Shown in pieces: positions 1-9,659 of a DNA stretch of 64,000 nt (its first letter is position 1; each line of letters begins with the position of its first letter). The DNA is from Chryseobacterium aurantiacum (GTDB lineage Bacteria; Bacteroidota; Bacteroidia; Flavobacteriales; Weeksellaceae): NCBI RefSeq assembly GCF_003020585.1, contig NZ_PXUE01000005.1, positions 62,001 to 126,000 of the forward strand, read 5' to 3'. Position numbers and translations under genes: made by a program. A model generated the notes under the pieces. It saw only the letters and a program-made list of their open reading frames with translations, was not told the DNA's origin and searched no databases.

Positions 1-416
1 TCATAATCAATGAATATATCTCCTTTCTGATCTGCTTTTCCGTTACCGTCAGAATCCCAACTCACAGTAACATAATATTTAACAGGCCCCATAGGTTTAG
101 GTGTGATTTTAGTATCAGCATCTTTGGGTACTGGCAAATCTATGGTAAATGGCACAGATTTTTGCTCGTACTCTTTTTCAGTAATGAGAGTGGCCGGAGC
201 ATCTGCCAGTCTTTCATCGGCTCCATACAAACTTACCTTAAGCTTTGGATTCTTAATTGTAAAGCTTTCTGTTCCGGAGAATTCTATTTTAAGGTTGTCA
301 GAAGAACTGCTATCTGCCACCGAAGTAGAAGCAGCCGTCGTTTTCTGGTCTGCCTTATTACAGCTTGATAACATTAATGTACCCGCTGCCATGAATAATA
401 AAAGGTGATTTTTCAT
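1..416 (-). CDS. Lipoprotein, 3' end cut by window edge
   Basis: Reading leftwards from an ATG at 416 gives an open frame to the window edge (138 codons, no stop), so the C-terminus is missing. The N-terminus is a lipoprotein signal peptide: Lys at residue 3, a hydrophobic core, then a lipobox LSSC with Cys19 as the lipidated residue. A Ser/Thr/Ala-rich linker follows, then a beta-rich domain with a motif resembling the YbaY/YscW pilotin-like fold (SLYGADERLADAP). Near the cut end DSDGNGKADQKGD resembles an EF-hand-like calcium loop. Probably a periplasm-facing lipoprotein; function unknown. The YbaY link is tentative, from pattern only. Longer plus-strand frames here are antisense shadows. 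Confidence 0.8.
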   Translation of the reverse strand, partial: MKNHLLLFMAAGTLMLSSCNKADQKTTAASTSVADSSSSDNLKIEFSGTESFTIKNPKLKVSLYGADERLADAPATLITEKEYEQKSVPFTIDLPVPKDADTKITPKPMGPVKYYVTVSWDSDGNGKADQKGDIFIDY

Positions 417-545
417 GTGTTCTTTATTATGTTAATATTAATTGACTTATTTCACTCATAATGGATAACAAAATCCATACCCAGATGATTAGGTTATTAT
501 TTTATGATGAATAATTTTAATATTGATTTCTATTTGGAGTAAAAT

Positions 546-571
546 AAAACCAGATCGTATAATCTGGTTTT
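546..571 (-). terminator. Intrinsic terminator after the DUF3857 gene
   Basis: Ten-base stem AAAACCAGAT/ATCTGGTTTT with a 6-base loop, just past the stop at 586. On the minus strand the right side ends in a T-rich run. Confidence 0.8.
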
Positions 572-585
572 AAGTTTAATAGTCT

Positions 586-3500
586 TTATTTATATCCTAA
601 AATCTGGTTTTCTGCATTAATGGCATCTTCTACAAATTTTTTAAATTCCGGATATTGGTCTTTTTTAATATTATCCCAAGGAGTTTTAGATTTTCTGGTT
701 ATTTTTAATCTATTATTCTTTTCAAGCTCATAATGGATTGAATAATTAAAATTATTATACGCAAGGGTTTTATTTTCAGGGATTTCAATAAATTTCATTC
801 CCTCAGGAATGTTAAGATATACTTCTTCAAAATACTCATTCTGTCTTTCATACTGCGTGTACAAAATATCCATATTCCTGTTTTCCGTAGCTACCACATC
901 TTTTGTAAATGGTTTTGTGACAAAAGGAATCTTCATAATTTTCAGGCTGCCAACAGATTGAGGCTTATCATTGATATTGAACTGAACTTCATAGGATAAA
1001 GGATTGATAGTAAGATCCTTTCCCTCTAATAATTTCACTGATTTCACATTAATCACCTTATCTAAAATACCACCATACTCTTTCTCCATGCTTTTTTTAC
1101 GATTTTCTTCTGTCTGTGAATCCTGGAAGAAAGTATTATAATAGCTCTTAGTCTCCCCCATTGTATATTGTCTAATCATAAAGTTTTGATCATCACCGTT
1201 AATCTGAACCTCACTTATTGATTTGAAAAGATTTTTCGTGTTGTTATCTGCTAATATATCAATAAGTTGAGCTGTATTTCCATTGTTTTTATCAGTATAA
1301 ATTATCAGACCTTTCGCTTTATAATTTCCTTTAACAATTGCATTAAATGGTAAATATTTGTCTGTCATTTCAAGGAAAGTATCTTTTCCGTCGAGATTTA
1401 CTTTTACAATACAGTGATTGAAACTTAAATTCGGCAATAGAAGACGCTGTGGAGAGTTATCATTGGTTTGTACCAAAACAAGATTAGATTTTAATCCTGC
1501 CTGATTTCCAAGAATTACAAATAGGGTTGACAAATCTTTGCAGTCTCCAAGCTTAGTTACCAATGTTTTGGATGGCTTTTGAGGAATAAATCCACTTTGA
1601 CGGAAGTCTACAGAGCTATAAGTTATATTTTTTTCTATATAATTATAAATTTTCTCTGCTTTTTCAGTATCATTTATTCCTGAAGTTCCGTTGGGGAATA
1701 TTTCCTTGAATGCTTTTTCTACAACTCTGTCCGAAACGAGACTTTTTCTTGTAAGATCAGAATACCAGTTGGAAATTTCCTGCCATGTTTTTATAGAATT
1801 AGCTGTTACTGAAATGGTTGCATCATAATAGGTTGGTCCATAATTTTCATCCATATTTACTTCCGGAAGGTTACTAAGTTTCCAGGTCTGAAAAAGTTTA
1901 TTGCCTACTTTTTTCTTTGTGGAAGCCACCTCTGCGTTGTTGCTTTTTACCTGATAAGGCATATTTTCAGGGGTAATTACGGTAAATACAGATTCTACAA
2001 CAGGATATTCGGAATTAAAATAAGAACTAAGGTTAAAATCTTTATAGAAACGTCCACTTCTTCTTTCTACACTTTCTTTTTGGATAAGAACTACGTCACC
2101 TACCTCAAGATTTGTAAAAACAATCTGATTATCAGACTTTTCACCCGGAACAATGCTGCCGTTTGGTTTTACGATTTCAGATTTTAAAACATCATCATAA
2201 TAGTTAATGTAATATTCCTTAAGCTCTTCAATTCCGCTTTCTGAAGTAATTTCGTAAACATAGGTCGTTCTTTTTTTGAATCCTCCTTCAGGATAAACGT
2301 TTACAATATATTCATCCAATAATGTGGTAACTCCTTTTTTTCCTTTTGTACTTTTATTTCTTCTTTCTGAAGCCAGTTTTTTCAAATCCTTTACAGAAAC
2401 CTGATCAATTTCATCTTCAGTCTGCCCCAAATCTCTTATCAACTTATACATACGTTCATTCTCAGCAAAATGAGAAAGAGATTCCTTTGCATACTTTACC
2501 GCTTCATCCTTATTTTTCTGTAGTGCTAAGATTTCTGCCTTTAACGCCATCAGAGAATAGGAATAAGGAAAGTTTTCAAGTCCCTCATCAATCTGTTTCA
2601 TGATTTCAGGATCTTTGGGGTCTTCCTGTAAAAGAGATACATATTTAATTCTCAGAACATTTAAAGACGAATACATTTCGATGAACTTTTTAAGAAGCTT
2701 TTTTTCATCTTCTACCCTGTTGGATTTTTCATAATACTCAAATAATGAAGACATAATATCCAGATTATTTCTTGTAGCAATAAAATCTTCCAGTTTTTTA
2801 ATGATACCACTCTGATCTTTTTTATCAGATTCTTCAAGAGAAGTTAGAAGAACAATATATTTTTCGTTATTGGCAAAGTTTTTTTTGATGTTGGAAACAT
2901 GGGATTTCATTTTTTCTACATCGTGGTTTCTGGCAGATATGATAATGTCAAAAAGATCAACCATATCCTTCGCTTTTGTTTTGTTAAGAATCGCCTTGTA
3001 TTTTTCAAGCTCCTGAATACTCATGCTTTTGGTAAGGTTGTCATCCGCAATTTTCATCACCGGAACCTGATAATACTCAGGATCATTCACTTCTATATTT
3101 TTAAGAATCTCTGTAATCTTTCCCTGATCTTCCATGTTAGCATAATATCTGGAAAGAAGCAACTGAATCAGTGAGGATTTCGGATATTTTTGAGTAAAAA
3201 CATCTATTTTTTCTTTTGCCTTGTCATTCTGTTGATTATTCAGATAGCCTAATGTTAAAAGGTAGTCATAAATAAAATCATTGGGAGACTGTACAATTTT
3301 CTCTTTAAGCCTATGTTCAAATTTTAACTCTAATTCTTTAGGCTGAAGCTGGGCAATGGTACTTTTTTTATAGTCCCGATACGTATCAAAATAATTCAGG
3401 TTACTGATTTTATTGTAGTTGGTATCGAAAGGAACAATCATAAAACCAGCCATCTTATCAGCCTGTGAATCACTTTTAATAAGTAATCGGTTCATCCCTT

Positions 3501-4341
3501 TCGGTAATACTACTTCCACAAGATGTGATCCTGTAGAGGTATAACCGTCCTTTGTACTTGAAAGTATTTCTACATCATTCAGGAAAACCTTAAGTTCACT
3601 GCTTGCATTCACTTCAAACCATACTTTTCTCTCTTCCGGATTGTCTATAAATGTCTGTGCGTAGACAATTCCTCTCCCATATTCCAGTTCGTTGAAGAAA
3701 AAATTGAATCCGTCATTATCTTTATATTTTTTATTGTACCAGCCGATATTACCAAAATTTCCGGTATTGAAAAGTTTGTCATTTTTAGCATAGATTTCCG
3801 GTTCATATTCATTGTCCATGCCGCTTCCGTTCAGGTTTTCAAATACTCCGGCATATTGCCATTTATCAATTTTTCCAAGTTTCGAAAGGGCCTCTGCAGA
3901 TCCTGAGAAATTGCCTCTCAGATAATCAAAATAAGTTTTAAACTCTATTATACCATTTAGATGGCCAAAGTTTTTACTGCCGTATAAAAGATCTACCTTT
4001 TTATAGGTGTAATCATCAATTCCACTTTCCTCAACATCATTCAGCATAAATTTTTCCTTGAAAACAGGATACAAATAAGCTTCTTCGTCAGTAACATTTA
4101 CAAAATTACTAACAAAGGTTTCATCAAAGATAAATTTACCCATTTCCTGATCTATCATTGCATCCAGAAAAAGGCTTTCAAAGTTTTTAAGTTTTTGGGA
4201 CTGTAGTGTTTTATCGTAAAAAGTTCTTGCTTCATCTCTTTTGTTGTTCAGCAAAAGTTCCCAGGTTTTGGAGTGATCCTTTGACTGGGCAAATGCTCCG
4301 ACTGATAAAAAATATACAGCCGAAATCAAAATTTTTTTCAT
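586..4341 (-). CDS. DUF3857 and transglutaminase-like domain protein
   Basis: Very large exported protein (1251 aa) with an N-terminal signal peptide ending near FAQ. The first two thirds are helical and TPR-like (roughly residues 350-670). A DUF3857 domain follows (about 700-880), then a transglutaminase-like core: Cys934 in GDCKDLSTL, His976 in FNHCIV and Asp994 in TDKYLP form the expected Cys-His-Asp triad. DUF3857 plus transglutaminase is a common Bacteroidota pairing; the substrate is not established, and the fold may act as a peptidase or ligase on envelope material (family knowledge, not shown here). It has its own terminator. The MmcQ gene lies only 16 bases upstream, so the two may be cotranscribed. 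Confidence 0.9.
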   Translation of the reverse strand: MKKILISAVYFLSVGAFAQSKDHSKTWELLLNNKRDEARTFYDKTLQSQKLKNFESLFLDAMIDQEMGKFIFDETFVSNFVNVTDEEAYLYPVFKEKFMLNDVEESGIDDYTYKKVDLLYGSKNFGHLNGIIEFKTYFDYLRGNFSGSAEALSKLGKIDKWQYAGVFENLNGSGMDNEYEPEIYAKNDKLFNTGNFGNIGWYNKKYKDNDGFNFFFNELEYGRGIVYAQTFIDNPEERKVWFEVNASSELKVFLNDVEILSSTKDGYTSTGSHLVEVVLPKGMNRLLIKSDSQADKMAGFMIVPFDTNYNKISNLNYFDTYRDYKKSTIAQLQPKELELKFEHRLKEKIVQSPNDFIYDYLLTLGYLNNQQNDKAKEKIDVFTQKYPKSSLIQLLLSRYYANMEDQGKITEILKNIEVNDPEYYQVPVMKIADDNLTKSMSIQELEKYKAILNKTKAKDMVDLFDIIISARNHDVEKMKSHVSNIKKNFANNEKYIVLLTSLEESDKKDQSGIIKKLEDFIATRNNLDIMSSLFEYYEKSNRVEDEKKLLKKFIEMYSSLNVLRIKYVSLLQEDPKDPEIMKQIDEGLENFPYSYSLMALKAEILALQKNKDEAVKYAKESLSHFAENERMYKLIRDLGQTEDEIDQVSVKDLKKLASERRNKSTKGKKGVTTLLDEYIVNVYPEGGFKKRTTYVYEITSESGIEELKEYYINYYDDVLKSEIVKPNGSIVPGEKSDNQIVFTNLEVGDVVLIQKESVERRSGRFYKDFNLSSYFNSEYPVVESVFTVITPENMPYQVKSNNAEVASTKKKVGNKLFQTWKLSNLPEVNMDENYGPTYYDATISVTANSIKTWQEISNWYSDLTRKSLVSDRVVEKAFKEIFPNGTSGINDTEKAEKIYNYIEKNITYSSVDFRQSGFIPQKPSKTLVTKLGDCKDLSTLFVILGNQAGLKSNLVLVQTNDNSPQRLLLPNLSFNHCIVKVNLDGKDTFLEMTDKYLPFNAIVKGNYKAKGLIIYTDKNNGNTAQLIDILADNNTKNLFKSISEVQINGDDQNFMIRQYTMGETKSYYNTFFQDSQTEENRKKSMEKEYGGILDKVINVKSVKLLEGKDLTINPLSYEVQFNINDKPQSVGSLKIMKIPFVTKPFTKDVVATENRNMDILYTQYERQNEYFEEVYLNIPEGMKFIEIPENKTLAYNNFNYSIHYELEKNNRLKITRKSKTPWDNIKKDQYPEFKKFVEDAINAENQILGYK

Positions 4342-4357
4342 GCTATTAGTTTCGTTA

Positions 4358-4711
4358 TTAAGAATTATTTATTGTGTTTTGAATTTTCTTGGTAAGGGAT
4401 TTAAATACCAATTCATAGGAATGATCTATTAATTTTAAGATGAGTTCTCTCCTTAAACCATCTATTGAAACAGAATTCCAATGGGTTTTATTCATATGGT
4501 AAGCTCCTGTAATCTGAGGGTATTGCTCACGAAGTTCTGCGCTCCATTCCGGATCTGTCTTTACATTAATAGACAGCGGCTGTTTTTCAAGGCCCATCAG
4601 CAGAAACATTTTAGTATCCACTTTCATCACAAGAGTCTCGTTATCAAAGGGGAAATTTTCTGTAACTGCTTTTTTAGCAAGACAATAATCTAAAATTTCG
4701 TTGGCGTCCAT
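4358..4711 (-). CDS. MmcQ/YjbR family protein
   Basis: A 117-residue protein of the MmcQ/YjbR (CyaY-like fold) family: short, with the FPFDNETLVMKV start of the fold, the KTDPEWSAELREQYP segment and the HMNKTHWNSV signature typical of the family. Some members are called double-wing DNA-binding proteins; the biological role is not settled. I start at the ATG at 4711 (MDANEIL), because an upstream in-frame start adds 8 residues that are not part of the family. A TAnnTTTG box lies at 4765-4772. Followed after 16 bases by the DUF3857 protein. Confidence 0.85.
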   Translation of the reverse strand: MDANEILDYCLAKKAVTENFPFDNETLVMKVDTKMFLLMGLEKQPLSINVKTDPEWSAELREQYPQITGAYHMNKTHWNSVSIDGLRRELILKLIDHSYELVFKSLTKKIQNTINNS

Positions 4712-4764
4712 GTTTATCAGTTTATAGGTAAGCAATATAGTAAAAATGATGATTGGGTTTAGTT

Positions 4765-4772
4765 CAAAAATA
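4765..4772 (-). promoter_or_regulatory. Bacteroidota -7 box for MmcQ gene
   Basis: Minus-strand TATTTTTG matches TAnnTTTG exactly, about 53 bases before the chosen start at 4711. I see no clear -33 element. Confidence 0.45.
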
Positions 4773-4887
4773 TAATGTTCTGAGATGTACTGGTTATAAT
4801 CTTTAATCCCATAAAAAATATATAAACTTTAGATCAAATTTAGTAAATTTAAGAAAGGAAAATATCATCACCTCAAAATACATTGTT

Positions 4888-5547
4888 ATGAAAGCTCTAG
4901 TAATCGGTGCTACAGGCGCTACAGGAAAAGATTTAGTTAATCAGTTACTCAATGACAAGGATTTTGAGGAAGTAGATATTTTTGTAAGAAAACCTGTTAA
5001 CATTGAAAATGAAAGGCTTAAAGTTCATGTTGTTAATTTTGAAAAACCTGAGGAATGGAAAGAAATGGTGAAAGGGGATGTTGCATTTTCTTGTCTTGGA
5101 ACCACTTTAAAGGATGCCGGAAGTAAAGAAGCCCAGAAAAAGGTAGATTTTGATTACCAATATGAATTTGCTAAGGCAGCCAAGGAAAATAATGTGGAAG
5201 ATTATATTCTGGTTTCTGCTTATGGTGCAAGTTCTAAATCTAAGATCTTCTATTCCAAAATGAAAGGGGAACTGGAAGAAGCTGTAAAACAATTGCATTT
5301 CAATAAAATTACCATTTTTAAGCCCGGAATGCTCGAGAGAAAAGACTCTGGAAGAACAGGTGAAGTGTTGGGCAGCAGAATTATAAAGTTTGCTAATAAG
5401 CTTGGGTTATTGGAAAGTCAAAAGCCTTTACCTACAGATATTTTAGCAAAAGCAATGATTAATTCTTCTAAAATAAAGAGCAATGGTTACTCCAGTATCA
5501 AGCTTGGTAATATTTTTTGTTTCGCAGAGAAAGTAATTGATAATTAA
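4888..5547 (+). CDS. NAD(P)-binding Rossmann-fold oxidoreductase
   Basis: 219-residue protein opening with a dinucleotide-binding loop GATGATGKDL directly after beta-1. It continues with the FVRKP and CLGTTLKDAGS segments of the atypical SDR/NmrA-like group related to TIP30/HTATIP2. The YGASSKSKIFYSKMKGELE stretch carries a YxxxK-like arrangement (Tyr-Ser-Lys-Met-Lys) as in atypical SDRs. Substrate unknown; many relatives are NADPH sensors rather than enzymes. It is one of few plus-strand genes, standing alone and ending at a bidirectional terminator shared with the convergent glutathione peroxidase gene. Confidence 0.85.
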   Translation: MKALVIGATGATGKDLVNQLLNDKDFEEVDIFVRKPVNIENERLKVHVVNFEKPEEWKEMVKGDVAFSCLGTTLKDAGSKEAQKKVDFDYQYEFAKAAKENNVEDYILVSAYGASSKSKIFYSKMKGELEEAVKQLHFNKITIFKPGMLERKDSGRTGEVLGSRIIKFANKLGLLESQKPLPTDILAKAMINSSKIKSNGYSSIKLGNIFCFAEKVIDN

Positions 5548-5622
5548 AGCTTTATTACAAAAACCAGAATCGTTTTAGGGAAAGAATCAGAAGTAAAGTT
5601 ATTATTAATTTTTAGTCATAAA

Positions 5623-5649
5623 AAAAGTGGGTTCCAATGACCCACTTTT
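5623..5649. terminator. Bidirectional terminator
   Basis: Perfect 10-base stem AAAAGTGGGT/ACCCACTTTT with a 7-base loop between convergent genes ending at 5547 (+) and 5672 (-). A-rich on the left and T-rich on the right, so it can work both ways. Confidence 0.85.
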
Positions 5650-5671
5650 ACTCTATAAATTTTACTGATTG

Positions 5672-6247
5672 TTATTTTAAATGCTTTGTAATTGATTCAC
5701 TTGTTGGTTTTGTAGTACTTACATAAGTATCAATTAATTTACCATTTTCATCAATTAAGAATTTGGTAAAATTCCAAAGAATACTTGTATTTTTTACTCC
5801 GTTTAACTCTTGTTCTGTTAAGTATTTAAAAATAGGTGCGATATCGTCTCCTTTTACGGAAACTTTAGCAGCCATTGGGAATGTTACCCCATAATTTTTC
5901 TGGCAAAACGTTCCAATTTCAGTATTGGTTCCTGGTTCTTGCCCTCCGAAGTTATTGGCTGGGAAACCTACGACCACTAATTTATCCTTGTATTCTTCAT
6001 ATACTTTTTCAAGGTCAGCATACTGAGGAGTAAATCCGCATTCTGAAGCAGTATTGACAATAAGAATTTTCTTTCCTTTAAAATCGGCAAAGTTGATTTC
6101 CTTTCCATCAAGGCCTTCTACTTTAAAGTCATATATTGTTTTTCCCATAAGTTCTTTGGTTTTAGCTTTAGAAATTTCACTTTTTTGATTGGTGCAGCTT
6201 TGCAAAACGGCAACAAATGAAAACAGCAGTAAAAAAATATTTTTCAT
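5672..6247 (-). CDS. Glutathione peroxidase-family lipoprotein
   Basis: Thiol peroxidase of the GPx family, 191 aa, reducing hydroperoxides; in bacteria with Cys enzymes the electrons usually come from thioredoxin. Peroxidatic Cys70 sits in NTASECGFTPQY. Gln103 (GGQEPGT), Trp158 and Asn159 (WNFTKF) complete the conserved tetrad, and Cys115 is placed as a resolving Cys. An N-terminal lipobox (VLQSC, Cys18) implies attachment to the envelope, so it would act in the periplasm. The LolA-like gene ends 37 bases upstream, so the two may be cotranscribed. Confidence 0.93.
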   Translation of the reverse strand: MKNIFLLLFSFVAVLQSCTNQKSEISKAKTKELMGKTIYDFKVEGLDGKEINFADFKGKKILIVNTASECGFTPQYADLEKVYEEYKDKLVVVGFPANNFGGQEPGTNTEIGTFCQKNYGVTFPMAAKVSVKGDDIAPIFKYLTEQELNGVKNTSILWNFTKFLIDENGKLIDTYVSTTKPTSESITKHLK

Positions 6248-6284
6248 TTCTTATAAATTTTATGCAGGATAAACTGCAGTTGAA

Positions 6285-6947
6285 TTAAAACTTAAAAATA
6301 TTGGCAGGAAAAACTTTGTTGATGTCAATTCTGTTAAGCAACATTACATAATCTCCGTCTTTCTTTGAGCTTGAAGATTCAATTCTGAAAGGCATGGTAA
6401 GGTTTCCTACTTTTTTGTAGTCAGAATATACCACTGTTTCATCTTTTTTAATCTCCTTTAGCAGCATATAAGTTTTTGTATCAAAATAATATATATTCTT
6501 ATTGACATTCTTGGTAAGCTCTACTTTATGACAATAGATCTCTCCTACTTTTTCTTTTCCCAGATATTTGGCAGCAAAACCTTTGCTCTCCCAATCAATG
6601 AAGTCATTATCAAAGCTTTCTGAAACATATTCAGGATATTCCTGAAGTTTATTGGCTGCATAGTTCATGGCATATCCCTTGTTTCCGTCAAAGCCTTCAA
6701 TAGCCGTTTCCTTTCCACTGATAGTAATAATCGTTTTGGTAAGGTTAGGACGTTGCTGGTATATTTTTATAGGATATTCGTCCTTTATTCCCAACACTAC
6801 TTTTCCTTGCAGCAACACCGAGTTTAAAAGCTTCCAACTGGTTAAGCCTCCCGATAACTCAATATTTTTATCTATAATTTCTTTGGCTGTCTGGGCAAAG
6901 GTTAAGTGTGAAAATATCAGGGCAAATACTAAAAATAATCTCTTCAT
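6285..6947 (-). CDS. LolA-like secreted protein
   Basis: 220-residue exported protein with a signal peptide (cleavage near FAQ). The body resembles the outer-membrane lipoprotein-sorting fold: repeated beta-strands, a GFDGNKGYAM segment, and a C-terminal YYFDTKTYMLLKE...YSDYKKVGNLTMPFRIE stretch that is typical of LolA/LppX-like periplasmic carriers in Bacteroidota. A role in moving a lipid or lipoprotein is inference from fold resemblance. Its own -7 box is at 6966-6973, giving a short leader. Confidence 0.7.
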   Translation of the reverse strand: MKRLFLVFALIFSHLTFAQTAKEIIDKNIELSGGLTSWKLLNSVLLQGKVVLGIKDEYPIKIYQQRPNLTKTIITISGKETAIEGFDGNKGYAMNYAANKLQEYPEYVSESFDNDFIDWESKGFAAKYLGKEKVGEIYCHKVELTKNVNKNIYYFDTKTYMLLKEIKKDETVVYSDYKKVGNLTMPFRIESSSSKKDGDYVMLLNRIDINKVFPANIFKF

Positions 6948-6965
6948 TAATTTTATTTATAAATT

Positions 6966-6973
6966 CAAATATA
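6966..6973 (-). promoter_or_regulatory. -7 box for LolA-like gene
   Basis: Minus-strand TATATTTG, exact TAnnTTTG, 18 bases ahead of the ATG at 6947. Expected start of transcription near 6960. Confidence 0.6.
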
Positions 6974-7061
6974 AGGGGATTTGGGCGAAATAGCAAAAAG
7001 GAAAGGAATGCAACAAGGTGGAAAGGTAAAATTTCGAACCTGTTGGCTCCTTTAACGGATT

Positions 7062-7784
7062 TTAAATCAGTTTCCTTGCTTTTTCCAAATCTTCAGGAGT
7101 ATCAATGCCTACACCAATGAAGTTGGTTTCTATCATTTTGATCTTCATACCATATTCAAGGTAGCGGATACACTCAATTTTTTCAGAGATTTCCAATGGT
7201 TTCATTTGTAGTCTTGAGAATTGTAATAGCGCTTCTTTTCGGAATGCGTAAACTCCAATATGCTTAAAGTAGCTTACATCGTAAGAAACTTCCCTGTGAA
7301 AAGGAATTACGGAGCGGCTAAAATATAACGCGAAACCGTTGTTATCAGTAATTACTTTTACGTTATTAGGATTTTCAACTTCTTCTTTCTCTGATAATTT
7401 TATTTTCAAAGAAGCGAGTGAAATCTCTTTATGATCATCTTTCTTGAAAACCTCAATTAGCTGCTGTAAAGGTTCCAGTTTAAGGAAAGGTTCATCTCCC
7501 TGAACATTGATAACGATATCGCAATCTATATTCTGTACGGCTTCCGCAATACGATCACTTCCTGTTTCATGCTGTCCTGTCATTACAGCTTTACCGCCAT
7601 TCTTTACAATTTCATCAAGGATAATTTCAGAGTCTGTAGCTACAAAAACTTCATCAAAAAGCCCTGTTTCCACTACATTTTGATAGGTAGTTGTAATAAC
7701 GGTTTTTTCTCCTAAAGTTTGCATGAGTTTCCCTGGAAAACGGCTTGCTTCGTAACGAGCAGGGATGACAGCGATTATTTTCAT
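7062..7784 (-). CDS. kdsB: 3-deoxy-manno-octulosonate cytidylyltransferase
   Basis: KdsB activates Kdo as CMP-Kdo for lipopolysaccharide inner-core synthesis in the cytoplasm. The 240 aa match the family length. The N-terminal nucleotide-binding signature [16 protein letters not shown], the NVQGDEPF motif that binds the CTP phosphates and metal, and the C-terminal [14 protein letters not shown] are all present. The gene appears monocistronic, with a good promoter 90 bases upstream. It confirms a Gram-negative envelope containing Kdo. Confidence 0.96.
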   Translation of the reverse strand: MKIIAVIPARYEASRFPGKLMQTLGEKTVITTTYQNVVETGLFDEVFVATDSEIILDEIVKNGGKAVMTGQHETGSDRIAEAVQNIDCDIVINVQGDEPFLKLEPLQQLIEVFKKDDHKEISLASLKIKLSEKEEVENPNNVKVITDNNGFALYFSRSVIPFHREVSYDVSYFKHIGVYAFRKEALLQFSRLQMKPLEISEKIECIRYLEYGMKIKMIETNFIGVGIDTPEDLEKARKLI

Positions 7785-7873
7785 TTAATAAAAATATTAA
7801 TTAAGTCTTTTTAATTCAATAGGTTTTCATTCCGCCATTTAAAAACGCGGCAATGTACCTTTTATATTTAGAT

Positions 7874-7909
7874 CAAATGTAGTGAAAACTATCTTATTTA
7901 CTACAAAAA
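7874..7909 (-). promoter_or_regulatory. Promoter of kdsB
   Basis: Minus-strand TACATTTG (7874-7881) with a TTTTTG element about 22 bases upstream (near 7904-7909). The pair fits the Bacteroidota -33/-7 promoter. Confidence 0.65.
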
Positions 7910-7926
7910 ACAAAGATTTCAGGGGT

Positions 7927-8913
7927 TTAAAAAGAGAGTTTTACCCCAACCATATTATATTCCCATTGACGGGATGCAACAAAGTTTAGGTTATATTTTG
8001 TTTTTCCGATGGTTCCCTCTGATGAAGTATATCTGCTTTTTGAAATGGTTTTTCCTATAAAATATCCCATTAATAGGGCTAACGGATAATCTGAAGCCCA
8101 GTGAACTTTACTTTGCATCATTTGAAAGCATAAAGCTCCCGCTAAGGTATATCCTACCGGTTTTATCCATTTTGCATCCGGGTAATTATCTGCAATTACG
8201 GTGATACCTGCCATAAAGGTGGTTAGGTGTCCGGACGGCATTGCATCATAATTTGAGGTATTCTTTCCAAATTCTGAAAAACTTGGGAAAGGATTCCATG
8301 CACCTCCTTTATTACCATTTATTTCTGCAATAAACGGACTTTCTCTTCCGGTAATTCTTTTAATGGTCTGAGTAAAGACTCCGGAAAGAATTAAACTTTC
8401 CATTAATCCGCTTGCTGTAGCTTGTGCTCTGTAATCATTTTTAATTAAACCATAAGTTCCAAAACCGATTCCCAGAAGAACTAATGTAGATCCGTTCCCA
8501 ATCAGGTATAGGGTTGATCCAATATCTTTAGGTATTTTAAAGACTCCTCCAACTTTATGGTAGTTGTTGTCTTTATCCATACCCCATCTTTCTCCCAGCT
8601 CTCGTGAATTGTCTATTAATTTCTGATCAAATGGTATAAGGATCAACGTTGATGCAACTGCTCCTCCTAAATAGTAAGCATGATCTTTTGCAACAAAATC
8701 TTTATTGGTATCAATAAAATTTCTTGGTAATTTGGTTACAAAGTCCAAAAGCTTAGGCTTGGGATAGGTTCTTACTGAACCGTCTTTTAAGGTGTAGGTT
8801 TGTACTTTTGGCAGCTCCATTTCCTGTGATAGCTCTTTCACTTTCAGTGTATCAATCTCTTGTGAGCATACCAATATTGAAACTGGTAAGAGTAGAAATC
8901 TCAGTTTTTTCAT
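7927..8913 (-). CDS. PAP2-family phosphatase
   Basis: 328-residue membrane or exported protein of the type 2 phosphatidic acid phosphatase family, which removes phosphate from lipids such as phosphatidate or undecaprenyl pyrophosphate. The three catalytic motifs are visible: Lys185...Arg190 in KRITGRESP, the PSGH motif at 226-229, and His261/Asp265 in SKVHWASDYP. An N-terminal signal segment and several hydrophobic helices (about 80-95, 128-145 and the C-terminal third) place the active site on the periplasmic side. Bacteroidota relatives include lipid A phosphatases (LpxE/LpxF type), a possible but unproven role. Confidence 0.88.
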   Translation of the reverse strand: MKKLRFLLLPVSILVCSQEIDTLKVKELSQEMELPKVQTYTLKDGSVRTYPKPKLLDFVTKLPRNFIDTNKDFVAKDHAYYLGGAVASTLILIPFDQKLIDNSRELGERWGMDKDNNYHKVGGVFKIPKDIGSTLYLIGNGSTLVLLGIGFGTYGLIKNDYRAQATASGLMESLILSGVFTQTIKRITGRESPFIAEINGNKGGAWNPFPSFSEFGKNTSNYDAMPSGHLTTFMAGITVIADNYPDAKWIKPVGYTLAGALCFQMMQSKVHWASDYPLALLMGYFIGKTISKSRYTSSEGTIGKTKYNLNFVASRQWEYNMVGVKLSF

Positions 8914-8956
8914 CGTGTAATTTTCGACTTTATTATATTTAAGTGTGTAAAAGCCC

Positions 8957-8989
8957 CAAAGGTAATTCCTAGTTCATGTTACTACAAAA
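8957..8989 (-). promoter_or_regulatory. Promoter of PAP2 gene
   Basis: Minus-strand TTTTG (8985-8989), 20-base spacer, then TACCTTTG (8957-8964), a near-ideal Bacteroidota promoter. The leader would be about 40 bases. Confidence 0.75.
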
Positions 8990-9045
8990 TATTTATCTAA
9001 TTTTTAATGTTTATTTAATTTTTTTCATAAAGTAATAATCTTTTA

Positions 9046-9636
9046 TTAATTGATAAACTTGATCAGAAAAATAATTCCATACATCCAGGAAACATATAGA
9101 AAAGAATAGAAAAAACCGAATCCGAAACTTTTTAATAAGTCTCCTTTGCATTTTCCAGAGTTTTTAAAAACAAAACGTAGGGCTCTGAAAAAAATCCAGT
9201 ATAAAATGGCTCCTAAAAATAATATTGCAGACCAAAAGAAAAGTCCGAGAAAATAGGAAAGATAGATAAGTACAATAGAAAATACAATCCATAAAACAAT
9301 AGAGAGAATAGCGCCTCCTATTCCATCTCCTGCAATTGGTGAGTCAAAATCAAAATTATCAATTGTGGGTGCTTTATCAGGGTATTTTTTTAATCTTTCT
9401 TTATTTAAAATACTCCCAATATTGTCTTTTAATTTCAAACCATAATACAATCCTAAGCTGATAAACAGAAAAAATCCGCCCGCTAAAATAGATGTTGATA
9501 GAATAGAATTTTGAAATAATGACCGATGAACTCCCTTTCCGGAAATCCAAACACTTACAATCACTATAGCTATTATTGCTAATGTAGAATAAAATAGATA
9601 TTTTGTTTCAAGAAAAGATCTTCGGGGAAGTTTCAT
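9046..9636 (-). CDS. Integral membrane protein, unknown function
   Basis: 196 aa. I do not recognise a family. Hydrophobic segments at about 14-32, 47-66, 105-130, 132-155 and 170-193 suggest five membrane helices, with a basic N-terminus (MKLPRRS) and a charged loop KLKDNIGSILNKERLKKYPDK between helices two and three. A glycine/isoleucine-rich stretch (GDGIGGAILSIV) begins the third helix. It lies between the PAP2 phosphatase and an aminotransferase with no overlap, so context gives little. A hairpin repeat lies immediately upstream. Confidence 0.75.
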   Translation of the reverse strand: MKLPRRSFLETKYLFYSTLAIIAIVIVSVWISGKGVHRSLFQNSILSTSILAGGFFLFISLGLYYGLKLKDNIGSILNKERLKKYPDKAPTIDNFDFDSPIAGDGIGGAILSIVLWIVFSIVLIYLSYFLGLFFWSAILFLGAILYWIFFRALRFVFKNSGKCKGDLLKSFGFGFFYSFLYVSWMYGIIFLIKFIN

Positions 9637-9659
9637 GGACTTATATTTTAAATAAAAAA

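Noticed and set aside
103..408. A plus-strand ORF of 101 aa at the left edge
   Set aside because: It is antisense to a minus-strand lipoprotein with a clear signal peptide and lipobox. The plus-strand protein has no recognisable features.
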